From Sedimentibacter sp. (GTDB lineage Bacteria > Bacillota > Clostridia > Tissierellales > Sedimentibacteraceae), in contig JAHDLA010000023.1 of assembly GCA_018436705.1 (NCBI GenBank), positions 62,001-126,000 on the forward strand: a stretch of 64,000 nt of DNA. The letters are read 5' to 3'. Positions within the stretch are counted from its first letter, which is position 1. Each line of letters begins with the position of its first letter. The position numbers and the translations under genes are program-made. Below the pieces are notes generated by a model. It was not told where the DNA came from, made no database searches, and saw only the letters and a program-made list of their open reading frames with translations. Below, piece after piece: positions 9,062 to 17,935 of the stretch.

Positions 9062-9110
9062 AAACGCAAAAATAGCAAATATATTTGCGTTTAGAGCAAA
9101 TATATTTGCT
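9062..9110. promoter_or_regulatory. Twin palindromes, probable activator-binding (UAS) sites
   Basis: Two copies of the perfect palindrome GCAAATATATTTGC lie at 9075-9088 and 9096-9109. They are exactly 21 bp apart, two helical turns, so both face the same side of the DNA. A further CGCAAA/TTTGCG pair (9065-9070 and 9084-9089) overlaps the first copy. They lie about 165-200 bp upstream of the -24/-12 promoter and just beyond the 3' end of the activator gene, a normal distance for enhancer sites of sigma-54 activators. Confidence 0.7.
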
Positions 9111-9112
9111 AT

Positions 9113-10507
9113 TTATTGCATTATTTCATATTTCTTTATTTTATGTTGAAGCGTTTGCCGCTTAATTTTCAATGCCTCAGCTGCTTTTGTTATATTATTC
9201 TTGTTATTTCTCAAAGCTTTTTCAATTATACATTTTTCCAAATTACTTAAGTATTCATCAATGCCCTCATCACCCATTTCGTGATCAACATTCGAATACT
9301 CTCTATCTGCATCAAGCAAATTAAAGTGGTTTAGCTTCAATATTCTTTCATTATCATCTGTCATGCTTATAGCAGCCATAACAATATTTTCAAGTTCCCT
9401 GACATTGCCGGGATAGTTATATTTCAAAAGATTTTCCTGTGCGTCCTTCTCTATAGACAATATTTCTTTATTTAACCTGTCATTGTATTTATGAATAAAC
9501 ATATTTACAAGCATCATAATGTCATCCTTGCGTTGACGAAGTGGCGGAACATTCAGCTGAATTACATTTAATCTGTAAAACAAGTCCTTTCTTATTTTGC
9601 CGTTTTTCAATATTATTTCCGGAGATTCATTGCTGGTTGAAATTATTCTCACGTCTATCGGTATATCCCTTGTGCCTCCCACTCTTCTGATGTAATTTTC
9701 CTGCAAAACTCTTAAAAGCTTAGCCTGAAGTTCATACGGCATTGAATTTATCTCATCAAGCAACAATGTGCCACCGTTAGCTTGCTCAAAAAGCCCAGCC
9801 CTGTCCATAGCGCCGGTAAATCCTCCTTTAGACGTACCAAACAAAAGCCCCTCAAGCAATGACTCCGGAAGAGCTGCGCAATTCTGCGCTATAAAAGGTT
9901 TATCCTTCCTAACACCTTCATAGTGGATGCTCTGAGCTATGAGTTCCTTACCAGTGCCTGTTTCTCCGAATATAAATACCGAAGCCGAATTTTTTGATGC
10001 TTTTTTTGCCTTCTCTATTACGTTAATGAAATTGTTGCTGCTCCCAACTATATTATTAAAATTATACTTCCTGATTCTTTTAGTTTTAGCAGTTTCCGGC
10101 TTGCCGATTTCATTTTGTAGTTTTAAAATAGTATGAGACATTTCGGTCATTTTTGTTATATTTTTAGCTACTTCAACAACTGCAATAACTTCGTCATTAA
10201 TTACAACCGGAAACGTTGTATTGATAGTTGTTATTTCTCTTCCGTCCTTGTTAAGATAAGTTTGCTTAAGGTTCGACGTAGTAACACGAGAGTTAAGTGC
10301 CTTAAGCAGTGTGCTGTTATCTACATCCAGATTTTTGAACACTTCTCCGAAGGGTTTTTTCATTACTTCCTTGGTTTCCATTTTTTCAAGCTTAGACATT
10401 GCTTCGTTATATATTATTGTATTGCCACTATTATCCAAAACATGAACACCTTCATCTGTATAGTGCAAAATTTTTTGCATTATAAACAAATATTCTTTAG
10501 CCTTCAT
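9113..10507 (-). CDS. Sigma-54-dependent transcriptional activator (PAS-AAA+-Fis), probable regulator of ornithine catabolism
   Basis: The 464-residue protein has an N-terminal PAS domain (about 5-115) for signal sensing. A central AAA+ domain follows, with Walker A GETGTGKE (about 180) and Walker B GGTLLLDE (about 245). The C-terminal Fis-type helix-turn-helix is at about 425-462 (NNITKAAEALKIKRQTLQ). The sigma-54 contact loop reads GGFTGA, not the usual GAFTGA. There is no receiver domain, so it probably senses a small molecule directly. It lies upstream of the ord operon on the same strand, behind the twin palindromes. AAAGGAGAG precedes the ATG. Confidence 0.9.
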   Translation of the reverse strand: MKAKEYLFIMQKILHYTDEGVHVLDNSGNTIIYNEAMSKLEKMETKEVMKKPFGEVFKNLDVDNSTLLKALNSRVTTSNLKQTYLNKDGREITTINTTFPVVINDEVIAVVEVAKNITKMTEMSHTILKLQNEIGKPETAKTKRIRKYNFNNIVGSSNNFINVIEKAKKASKNSASVFIFGETGTGKELIAQSIHYEGVRKDKPFIAQNCAALPESLLEGLLFGTSKGGFTGAMDRAGLFEQANGGTLLLDEINSMPYELQAKLLRVLQENYIRRVGGTRDIPIDVRIISTSNESPEIILKNGKIRKDLFYRLNVIQLNVPPLRQRKDDIMMLVNMFIHKYNDRLNKEILSIEKDAQENLLKYNYPGNVRELENIVMAAISMTDDNERILKLNHFNLLDADREYSNVDHEMGDEGIDEYLSNLEKCIIEKALRNNKNNITKAAEALKIKRQTLQHKIKKYEIMQ

Positions 10508-10532
10508 ACTACTCTCCTTTTACTATTATGTC

Positions 10533-10561
10533 ATTATATCACGGTGATATATTTTTTACAA
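10533..10561 (-). promoter_or_regulatory. Promoter of the sigma-54 activator gene with overlapping palindrome
   Basis: The minus strand has TTGTAA, a 17-base spacer and TATAAT, ending about 25 bp before the start codon. The perfect palindrome ATATCACGGTGATAT (10536-10550) overlaps the -10 box and spacer, which suggests repression or autoregulation. The binding protein is unknown; the palindrome differs from the twin palindromes at 9075-9109. Confidence 0.6.
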
Positions 10562-10590
10562 TCATATAAGTTTACATACCAATCTAATTG

Positions 10591-10619
10591 TTGTAAAATT
10601 AAATTAATATAAATATAGT
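10591..10619 (+). promoter_or_regulatory. Promoter of luxS
   Basis: TTGTAA (10591-10596) and TATAGT (10614-10619) are separated by 17 bases. The start codon of luxS follows 31 bases later. The spacing is ideal and both boxes are near consensus. No SAM riboswitch is visible in the short leader. Confidence 0.55.
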
Positions 10620-10650
10620 AAAAATATATATTTTTTATAAAGGAGTACAA

Positions 10651-11130
10651 ATGAAAAAAATTGAAAGTTTTCAGGTAAATCATTTGAAATTAAAAAGAGG
10701 AATATACGTTTCAAGAAAAGATGCTGTGAATGATTCAGCTGTAACTACATTTGACATAAGAATGAAGGAACCCAATAATGAACCTGTAATCAACACAGCA
10801 GAGTTGCATGCAATAGAACATCTGGGAGCAACATTTTTAAGGAATCATGCGGTTTATGACAAGCAAACGGTGTATTTTGGGCCAATGGGATGCAGAACAG
10901 GATTTTATGTTATTTTTAAAGGAGATTTAAAATCTATAAATGTTGTTGATATAATAAAAGAAATGTTTAAGTTCATTAAAGATTATGAAGGAGAAATTCC
11001 CGGAGCAGATCCGCGCTCCTGCGGAAACTACCTTGATATGAACCTGCCCATGGCAAAGTATGAAGCTGCTAAATTTTACAATGATATATTAATAAATTTA
11101 AAGGAAGAAAATTTAAGCTATCCTGAATAA
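10651..11130 (+). CDS. luxS: S-ribosylhomocysteine lyase
   Basis: It cleaves S-ribosylhomocysteine to homocysteine and DPD, the precursor of autoinducer-2, in the methyl-cycle salvage pathway. The 159 residues are normal length. The metal site HAIEH (about residues 53-57), the conserved MGCRTGFY (about 79-86) and a catalytic-type cysteine in DPRSCGNY (about 127) are all present. The gene is alone, preceded by AAAGGAG, and ends 11 bp from the convergent activator gene. Confidence 0.97.
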   Translation: MKKIESFQVNHLKLKRGIYVSRKDAVNDSAVTTFDIRMKEPNNEPVINTAELHAIEHLGATFLRNHAVYDKQTVYFGPMGCRTGFYVIFKGDLKSINVVDIIKEMFKFIKDYEGEIPGADPRSCGNYLDMNLPMAKYEAAKFYNDILINLKEENLSYPE

Positions 11131-11141
11131 ATTTAAATGAC

Positions 11142-12494
11142 TCAGCTAAACTTTTTAAGCTTTTGATACAGACTTGCCCTGTTTATACCAAGTATTTTTG
11201 CAGCCTTGCTCTTATTGCCCTGGCATATGTTCAGTGTTTCAAGTATTATTGTCTTTTCATAATTACTTAACCTGGAATTTAAGCTTCCATGGGCAATACT
11301 TTTTTTACCGCTCAAAATTTTTTCAGGAAGCTGTTCTTTTTCAATTGTGCTGCCATTTACAAAATTGTATGCTCGTTCAATAGTGTTTTCCAGTTCTCTT
11401 ATATTTCCCGGCCACGAGTAATTAGCCAGATACCGCATTGCTTCATCAGATATTTTTTCAATATAAATGCCAAATTTATTGTTGTATTTCTTTATAAAAA
11501 AATCACATAATGCGGACATGTCGTCCATTCTGTCGCGAAGAGCGGGAAGCTCAATGGGTATAACATTCAGGCGGTAGTATAAATCCTCCCTGAATTCTCC
11601 TTTATTTATCTTTTCTATGAGGTTTTGATTTGTAGCAGCAATTATCCTTACATTGATTTTCTTGGGAGAATTTCCGCCTACTCTGTCTACCACCTTGTCC
11701 TGCAATACTCTAAGCATCTTTGACTGCATGTCCATACCCATGTCACCGATTTCATCAAGAAATATGGTTCCTTCATCTGCCAATTCAAACTTGCCTGTCT
11801 TTCCTCCCTTCCTGGCACCTGTAAAGGCTCCGTCCTCATAGCCAAAAAGCTCTGACTCCAAGATGTTTTCAGGTATAGCCGCACAGTTTATCTTAACAAA
11901 CCTGTTGTTTTTTCTGCTGCTCGTTTCATGAATAGCGTTGGCAAACACCTCTTTACCTGTACCGCTTTCTCCTGTAATCAGGACGGTTGAATCAGAATTT
12001 GCCACTCTTCTGACAGTTTCCTTCAATTCGTTAATTACCGTATTGTTCCCGATAATATTATCGATAGCCAAATAGTTGCCCTGCTTTTTAATCAGATACT
12101 CTTTGTAGCTGTCCAGCTGCTTATTAGCTTCTTCTATTTTTTTATAAAGTATGTTTACCTCACTTGAGTTTTTAAAGATTATCCTTCCGACTGCTCCGAT
12201 AATCTTTCCGTCATTCATTATGGGAATCCTTGAAGTAATTGCATCATGACCGTTTATCCATTGAATTTGTCCGGTCTCGGCTGTACCGGTTTCAATAACA
12301 ACATGTAATCTTGTGTTCTCTATTATTTCGGTAACATGTCTGCCGATAGGGTATTCTTTATCTATTCCCAGGAAATCAGCATATGCTTTGTTGATTTTAA
12401 TAATATAACCGTTTCGGTCTATCATGACAAGGCATTCAGAAGTATCATCAAAAAAAATTTTTAAAGCTTTGCACTCAATTTCATTTAGTGTCAT
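11142..12494 (-). CDS. Sigma-54-dependent transcriptional activator (PAS-AAA+-Fis)
   Basis: The protein of about 450 residues has a PAS domain (about 10-115) and a short coiled linker. The AAA+ domain carries GESGTGKE, a canonical GAFTGA loop and GTIFLDEIGDM. A Fis-type helix-turn-helix is at the C-terminus (GNKSKAAKILGINRASLYQ). The start is set at ATG 12494, ten bases after AGGAGG; a longer reading frame to 12560 lacks such a site. It diverges from the alcohol/aldehyde dehydrogenase genes, whose promoter is of sigma-54 type, so it probably activates them on sensing a substrate. Confidence 0.88.
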   Translation of the reverse strand: MTLNEIECKALKIFFDDTSECLVMIDRNGYIIKINKAYADFLGIDKEYPIGRHVTEIIENTRLHVVIETGTAETGQIQWINGHDAITSRIPIMNDGKIIGAVGRIIFKNSSEVNILYKKIEEANKQLDSYKEYLIKKQGNYLAIDNIIGNNTVINELKETVRRVANSDSTVLITGESGTGKEVFANAIHETSSRKNNRFVKINCAAIPENILESELFGYEDGAFTGARKGGKTGKFELADEGTIFLDEIGDMGMDMQSKMLRVLQDKVVDRVGGNSPKKINVRIIAATNQNLIEKINKGEFREDLYYRLNVIPIELPALRDRMDDMSALCDFFIKKYNNKFGIYIEKISDEAMRYLANYSWPGNIRELENTIERAYNFVNGSTIEKEQLPEKILSGKKSIAHGSLNSRLSNYEKTIILETLNICQGNKSKAAKILGINRASLYQKLKKFS

Positions 12495-12620
12495 CAATTC
12501 CGGCCCTCCTAAGAATACGTTTTCTATTAAATTAATTATATCATGAATGATTGATATCATAAATAACTTTTTTTAACAATCCTAATGTTTATGGATATTT
12601 TAATGTTATAAAAAGATACG

Positions 12621-12700
12621 GTGTTATAAAAATATACACTTTTGATTTAATTTGTAATAAGCGACAATTTAATTAAATCTTTTATATCAGGTGTATAAAA
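12621..12700. promoter_or_regulatory. Candidate activator-binding repeats upstream of the dehydrogenase operon
   Basis: Two related imperfect palindromes lie in the divergent intergenic region: GTGTTATAAAAATATACAC (12621-12639) and TTTTATA-N7-TATAAAA (12680-12700, containing GGTGTATAAAA). They share the GTGT(T)ATAAAA core. They sit about 50-130 bp upstream of the sigma-54 promoter, a plausible though close UAS position. Confidence 0.45.
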
Positions 12701-12747
12701 TTGTAACAGTATATTGCCGAAAATCTCTGAATTTCAACATGATACAA

Positions 12748-12764
12748 TTGGCATACTGCTTGCT
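12748..12764 (+). promoter_or_regulatory. Sigma-54 (-24/-12) promoter of the alcohol/aldehyde dehydrogenase operon
   Basis: TTGGCATACTGCTTGCT matches TTGGCAC-N5-TTGCT with the required ten bases between GG (12750-12751) and GC (12762-12763). It is 50 bp upstream of the alcohol dehydrogenase ATG and faces it. The same TTGGCAT variant occurs in the ornithine-operon promoter. Confidence 0.88.
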
Positions 12765-12814
12765 ACATTATAAATCAGGAACATTGCGTTTTAAAATAAA
12801 TAAGGAGGAAGAAC

Positions 12815-13972
12815 ATGAGTACTTATCAAATTTTAGTGCCGCCTACAATTCTCTGTGATGCGGGCAGCATTGAATTATTAGGTGAAAAGGTTAAAACTTT
12901 AGGTAAAAAAGCTTTGATAGTCAGTGATAAGTGTATGTCAGACGCCGGATATGTTGGAAAGCTGCAGGGTATTCTGTCGAAACAAAATATCCCAAGCGAA
13001 ACATATCTCGAAGTAAATGGGGAGCCTACTGATAAAATGGTTTATGATGGGCTTGATATTTACAAAAACAGTGGTTGTGATTATTTAATAGGTCTCGGCG
13101 GCGGCAGTCCCATTGATACTGCCAAGGCTATAGGAGTAATGGCTAATAACCGCGGAAGTATTACGGACTACATGGGACTGGGCAAAGTGAAGAATCCCCT
13201 GCCGCCTGTTGCAGCCATAGCCACAACCGCAGGCACAGGTTCTGAGGTCACTCAATTTACCATAATATGTGATACTCAAAATGATGCAAAATTGTTAATA
13301 GGCAGCCCATATATAGTCCCGTCACTGGCTGTGAACGACCCTCTGTTTACAATGAGCGTTCCGCCTAAAATAACAGCAGCCACAGGTATTGATGCATTCA
13401 CTCATGCAGTAGAGTCATATATTTCTAAAAAAAGCAACCCATATACTGAGGTTATGTCTTTATCTGCTATATCCAGAATATCAAAATACATCAGAAGAGC
13501 ATGGGCTAACGGTGATGACTTAGAGGCAAGAAGCCAGATGATGCTGGCATCAATGGAAGCAGGAATAGCCTTCAGCAATGCCTCGGTAACCATTGTTCAC
13601 GGAATGAGCCGCCCGATCGGAGCTCTTTTCCATGTGGCACACGGTATTTCCAATGCAGTATTATTGCCGGAATGCATGAAATTCGCCTTGATGGGAGCCC
13701 CTGAGAAATTTGCAAAGATAGCCGAAACAATGGGAGAAAATATACAAAGCTTGACAACCATGGAGGCTGCAAAAAAGGCTGTCCAGGCAATTGTTCAGCT
13801 AAATGATGATCTTGAAATTCCAACTATTGCGGGCTTAGGAATAGATAAGGAGCAGTTCTTTGAAGCAATACCCAAGATGTCCAGAGATGCTATCGCAAGC
13901 GGCAGCCCCGCAAATGCACCAAGAAAAGCAACCTTTGAACAAATAATGCAAATTTATAAAAATGCTTATTAA
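12815..13972 (+). CDS. Iron-containing (group III) alcohol dehydrogenase
   Basis: The 385-residue protein reversibly oxidises an alcohol or hydroxy-acid with NAD(P). It has the NAD motif GGGSPIDTAKA (about 90-100), TTAGTGSE near 138, and the metal-site segments DAFTHAVESY (about 193) and HGMSRPIGALFHVAHG (about 261). AAGGAGG precedes the ATG. It is paired with a CoA-acylating semialdehyde dehydrogenase 22 bp downstream, so the likely substrate is a hydroxy-acid such as 3-hydroxypropionate, 3-hydroxyisobutyrate or a homologue. The substrate is an inference, since the family is broad. Confidence 0.9.
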   Translation: MSTYQILVPPTILCDAGSIELLGEKVKTLGKKALIVSDKCMSDAGYVGKLQGILSKQNIPSETYLEVNGEPTDKMVYDGLDIYKNSGCDYLIGLGGGSPIDTAKAIGVMANNRGSITDYMGLGKVKNPLPPVAAIATTAGTGSEVTQFTIICDTQNDAKLLIGSPYIVPSLAVNDPLFTMSVPPKITAATGIDAFTHAVESYISKKSNPYTEVMSLSAISRISKYIRRAWANGDDLEARSQMMLASMEAGIAFSNASVTIVHGMSRPIGALFHVAHGISNAVLLPECMKFALMGAPEKFAKIAETMGENIQSLTTMEAAKKAVQAIVQLNDDLEIPTIAGLGIDKEQFFEAIPKMSRDAIASGSPANAPRKATFEQIMQIYKNAY

Positions 13973-13994
13973 TAAAATTTCAGGAGGAAACAGA

Positions 13995-15506
13995 ATGAGT
14001 GAAATAAAAATATTAAAACCATTTATAAACGGAGAATTTGTAGAATCAAGAACAGACAGTTACAGTGACGCTTTTAACCCAAGCACAGGAGAAATTATTG
14101 CAAAAGTGCCGTTGTGTACGACTGATGAGGTGGAGCTCGCAATTAAAAGCGCAAAAGAAGCTTATCCTGCATGGACAAATACACCTGTATCAAAAAGAGT
14201 GGAAATACTATATAACGTCAGGAATATCATCAATGAAAATATGGACGAATTAACACACCTGGTGGCGCTTGAAAACGGCAAGGTCTGGGAAGAAGCAAAG
14301 GGTGACGTGTTAAAGGCCAGAGAAGGAACGGAACAAGCAATCGCAGCTCCGTCATTGATGATGGGAGAAAGCCTGATGAACGTTTCGGCAGGTCATGACT
14401 GTGTGTTGTACAGGGAATCCATAGGAGTTTTTGCAGGCATAGCACCGTTTAATTTCCCTGCGATGATACCTTTCGGATGGATGGTGCCGATTTGTTTGGC
14501 TACTGGAAATACAATGATAATCAAGGCAGCAACCTTTGACCCTCAGTCAGCCTTGCGTTTTGCTCAAATCTATAAGGATGCAGGGTTGCCGGACGGAGTA
14601 TTGAATGTTGTTACTTGTTCAAGAAATGAGGCTGAGATATTCTTGACTCATAAGGATGTCAAAGGCATTAGCTTTGTCGGCTCAACTCCTGTGGGCTTAA
14701 GCGTTTATTCAAAAGCCGCAGCGGCAGGCAAGAGGGTGCAAGCGCTGTGTCAGGCTAAAAACCATGCATTGATTATGGACGATGTTCCGGTTGAGAGAAC
14801 AGCAGCAAGTATAATGAACAGCGCATACGGCTGTGCCGGGGAACGTTGCATGGCTCTTCCCGTAATAGTTGTAATGGATAGTATTGCAGATAAGCTAATC
14901 AAAGAATTAGCCGAGCAGGCAAGAAACCTGAAAATAGGGCCTTCCTATGACAAGACATCCAATCTTGGGCCAGTTATTAATGAAGCTCATAAGCAATCAA
15001 TATTGAACTGGATTCAAAAAGGTATTGATGAAGGTGCAGATTTAATACTGGACGGAAGAAACGTCAAGGTTGAAGGATATGAAAAGGGCTTCTATGTAGG
15101 CCCAACCATATTTGATAATGTAAAGCCGGAAATGTCTGTGGGAAATGAAGAAATATTCGGGCCGGTGCTTTGCATCAAGAGAGTCAATTCATTTGAAGAA
15201 GGCCTGGAAGTAATGAATAATAATGAATTTGCCAACGGCTCTTCAATATTTACTCAAAACGGATATTATGCAAGAGAGTTTACAAAACGCACTCACGGAG
15301 GAATGGTGGGAGTGAATGTCGGCATACCTGTTCCAACAGGCGTGTTCCCGTTTACAGGTCACAAAAATTCCTTCTTCGGCGACCTTCATGCTTTAGGCAA
15401 GGACGGATACAGATTCTACACAGAATCAAAAGCAGTAACAACTCATTGGTGGGATGAGGAAGAAGGAAAAGTTAAAAAGGTTTCCACATGGGACGGTACT
15501 ATTTAA
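13995..15506 (+). CDS. CoA-acylating methylmalonate-semialdehyde dehydrogenase family protein
   Basis: The family converts (methyl)malonate semialdehyde, NAD+ and CoA to propionyl- or acetyl-CoA and CO2. The 503-residue chain follows MmsA/IolA along its length. It has IAPFNFPAMIP (about 150), GSTPVG (about 235) and the catalytic cysteine in CAGERCMA (about 283). The start is the ATG at 13995, placed well after AGGAGG. With the alcohol dehydrogenase upstream it forms a two-step hydroxy-acid to acyl-CoA route under the sigma-54 promoter. Other short-chain semialdehydes cannot be excluded. Confidence 0.88.
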   Translation: MSEIKILKPFINGEFVESRTDSYSDAFNPSTGEIIAKVPLCTTDEVELAIKSAKEAYPAWTNTPVSKRVEILYNVRNIINENMDELTHLVALENGKVWEEAKGDVLKAREGTEQAIAAPSLMMGESLMNVSAGHDCVLYRESIGVFAGIAPFNFPAMIPFGWMVPICLATGNTMIIKAATFDPQSALRFAQIYKDAGLPDGVLNVVTCSRNEAEIFLTHKDVKGISFVGSTPVGLSVYSKAAAAGKRVQALCQAKNHALIMDDVPVERTAASIMNSAYGCAGERCMALPVIVVMDSIADKLIKELAEQARNLKIGPSYDKTSNLGPVINEAHKQSILNWIQKGIDEGADLILDGRNVKVEGYEKGFYVGPTIFDNVKPEMSVGNEEIFGPVLCIKRVNSFEEGLEVMNNNEFANGSSIFTQNGYYAREFTKRTHGGMVGVNVGIPVPTGVFPFTGHKNSFFGDLHALGKDGYRFYTESKAVTTHWWDEEEGKVKKVSTWDGTI

Positions 15507-15576
15507 TAATAAATTATAGAAGCTTCATCTGACTTAAGTAAATAAAATTAAATTATCCTCTTATTCTAAATAAAAT

Positions 15577-15650
15577 TGAGATTCTTCGCTGCTGCACAGG
15601 ATGAATAACCCGAAAAGCCCGTCATCCTGAAATGCAAGTGAAGAATCTCA
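15577..15650. repeat. Long nested inverted repeat, probable dispersed repeat or bidirectional terminator
   Basis: The outer arms TGAGATTCTTCGCT and AGTGAAGAATCTCA enclose an inner pair AGGATGA (15598-15604) and TCATCCT (15622-15628). The core motifs (GAGATTCTTC, TCATCCTGA, GAAGAATCTC) resemble a family of short palindromic repeats I know from many Firmicute genomes; that match is from memory. It lies between the convergent dehydrogenase and typA genes, where it could also stop transcription. Confidence 0.7.
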
Positions 15651-15656
15651 TTATTT

Positions 15657-17480
15657 TTAATTTGAAGTTTTTAGTCTGTTTGCGTGTTTCCTTCTGTCCA
15701 TTTCAGTAAGATGTCTTTTTCTTAATCTTATATTGTCAGGAGTTACTTCCACAAGCTCGTCATCATTAATAAATTCCAACGCTGATTCCAATGTCATGAT
15801 TCTTGGAGGTGATAATTTTATTGAATCATCTGCTGATGAAGATCTTGTATTGGACTGTTTTTTGGCCTTGCACGGATTTACGGTTATATCCTCTCCTCTT
15901 GCACACATACCAATAATCATTCCTTCATACACTTTTTCACCGGCACTGATGAACAATGTTCCCCTGCTTTCAAGGTTATTTAAAGAATATGCTATTGCTT
16001 CGCCTTCGTCGTTTGAAATAAGAACACCGTTAATTCTTTGAGGAATCTCTCCCTTGTATTTCTCGTAATGGTCAAAGCTCCTTACCATTGTGCCTTCGCC
16101 TCTGGTATCATTTATAAGCTCTGTTCTGTAACCCAGAAGTCCTCTTGTAGGAACCATGTACTCAATCCTTACATAATTTCCGTCTGGAGTCATGGATATC
16201 ATCATTCCTTTTCTTACATTCAGCTTTGAAATCACTGAACCCGAATATATTTCAGGAACATTTACAAATACTCTTTCAATAGGCTCCATGGTAACGCCGT
16301 CAATTTTTCTCAGTATTACTTCAGGACGTGAAACCGCAACTTCATAGCCCTCTCTTCTCATGTTTTCAAGGAGGATTGAAATATGAAGCTCTCCTCTTCC
16401 TGATACCTTATAACCGTCTACAGCATCTTCCAATGGTTCAACCCTTAACCCTACATTTACCTCAAGCTCCTTTTCGAGCCTTGCTTTAAGGTGCCTTGTA
16501 GTCACATACTTACCTGACAATCCAACAAACGGAGATGTGTTTATCAAAAAATTCATTGAAAGTGTTGGCTCTTCAATTTTAATTGTATCCATGGGTTTCA
16601 CTTTGTTTTCTGTACATATCGTATCGCCTATGGAGATGTTTGGAATTCCTGACACTACTACTATTTCGCCGCTTGAAGCTTCTTTTACGCTTATTCTGCT
16701 GAGCCCTTGGTATATAAATATATTTGATACCTTTTGCTTTTCTACAGATCCGTCATGCTTTGCAACGGATACAGTCTGACCCTCTTTGATCGTTCCGGCT
16801 GTAACTCTTCCTATTCCCAATCTTCCTATATATTCATCATACGCAAGTGATGATATCTGCATTTGCAAATCTTCTCCATCTCTGTCAGGATACGGCGCAA
16901 CGTGATTTATTATTGTTTCGAACAACGGCTTAATGCTGTCGCTGGGCTGATCTAGTTCGTACTGAACAATGCCTTGTTTTGCCACTCCGTACAATATAGG
17001 AAAGTCAAGCTGTTCATCAGTGGCATTCAACTCAACAAATAAGTCAAATACCATGTCTACAACCTCTTCTGCCCTGTTGTTTTTCTTGTCTATTTTGTTT
17101 ATAAGCAGAATCGGCTTCAGTCCTATTGCAAGTGACTTTTGAAGAACAAACCTAGTTTGTGGCATAGGGCCTTCAATCGAGTCAACCAACAAAATTACTG
17201 TATCCACAGTCTTCATAATACGCTCAACCTCTGATGAGAAATCCGCATGCCCTGGCGTATCCACAATATTAATTTTATAATCTCCATGCATTACTGAGCA
17301 GTTTTTTGAATAAATAGTTATTCCTCGTTCACGTTCAATTGCGTTAGAATCCATTACTTGATCTACCATTTCCTGGTTTTCTCTAAAAACGCCGCTTTGT
17401 TGAAGAAATGCATCTACTAATGTTGATTTTCCCGCATCTACGTGGGCTATTACCGCTATATTTATTATCTTATTTTTCAT
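15657..17480 (-). CDS. typA: Ribosome-associated GTPase TypA/BipA
   Basis: A translational GTPase of the EF-G family that binds ribosomes and supports assembly and growth under stress. The GTPase motifs are present: HVDAGKST (G1), RERGIT (G2), DTPGHAD (G3) and NKID (G4). Domain II, the EF-G-like domains and the TypA-specific C-terminal domain follow, for about 607 residues, the usual length. The start is at 17480 ([15 protein letters not shown]), behind GAGGATGG; the frame is open 17 codons further upstream without a good site. Confidence 0.96.
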   Translation of the reverse strand: MKNKIINIAVIAHVDAGKSTLVDAFLQQSGVFRENQEMVDQVMDSNAIERERGITIYSKNCSVMHGDYKINIVDTPGHADFSSEVERIMKTVDTVILLVDSIEGPMPQTRFVLQKSLAIGLKPILLINKIDKKNNRAEEVVDMVFDLFVELNATDEQLDFPILYGVAKQGIVQYELDQPSDSIKPLFETIINHVAPYPDRDGEDLQMQISSLAYDEYIGRLGIGRVTAGTIKEGQTVSVAKHDGSVEKQKVSNIFIYQGLSRISVKEASSGEIVVVSGIPNISIGDTICTENKVKPMDTIKIEEPTLSMNFLINTSPFVGLSGKYVTTRHLKARLEKELEVNVGLRVEPLEDAVDGYKVSGRGELHISILLENMRREGYEVAVSRPEVILRKIDGVTMEPIERVFVNVPEIYSGSVISKLNVRKGMMISMTPDGNYVRIEYMVPTRGLLGYRTELINDTRGEGTMVRSFDHYEKYKGEIPQRINGVLISNDEGEAIAYSLNNLESRGTLFISAGEKVYEGMIIGMCARGEDITVNPCKAKKQSNTRSSSADDSIKLSPPRIMTLESALEFINDDELVEVTPDNIRLRKRHLTEMDRRKHANRLKTSN

Positions 17481-17699
17481 ATTTACCATCCTCTTTTTTT
17501 CCACTGATAAGTTTATTCTTTCTAAAGACATTTTGCAAGTTTTTTTTCATATATTACACAAATTTTTAATAAATAATTCAATAACTTGCAAATTACTAGC
17601 TGAGTATTCTATAACACCGCCATTCAATTTAATCCTCACACATAGTTTGTCTTCCTTAATTAATAAATACATTTATTGAATTTTACGAATTGATAAACA

Positions 17700-17744
17700 C
17701 AAAAAGGCCTTTCGGCCTTTTTGTTAAGCATTTTTAATGCTTAA
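17700..17744. terminator. Strong hairpin with adjacent second hairpin
   Basis: CAAAAAGGCC-TTTC-GGCCTTTTTG (17700-17723) is a classic terminator usable in both directions. It is directly followed by TTAAGCATT-TTT-AATGCTTAA (17724-17744). They lie in a 455-bp gap between the amidohydrolase end and typA. They most likely end the trpS-amidohydrolase transcript, although they are about 190 bp beyond its stop. A second inverted repeat, TGCAATA...TATTGCA, is near 17878-17904. A GGGGGGGATAACC stretch at about 17774 is unexplained. Confidence 0.65.
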
Positions 17745-17935
17745 AGGGGTATTGGGAATATTTTTAGTTATCGGGGGGGATAACCAATTATTATTATATC
17801 AATTATTTGATAATAATACAAGCTGATTGTTTTACAAAACTACATTTAATTTAATTCAATATTTTATAGTCCCATATGCAATAGGTTTATACTTGTTTAT
17901 TGCATAATAGAAGCGTCAAGATGTATGGGTGATAG

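Noticed and set aside
9062..9110. Terminator of the activator gene
   Set aside because: The twin palindromes are AT-rich, repeated at 21-bp phase and lack a T-run. They fit activator sites better than a terminator.
17540..17760. 6S RNA gene
   Set aside because: I could not fold a long, mostly double-stranded RNA with a central bubble. Only two short hairpins are clear.
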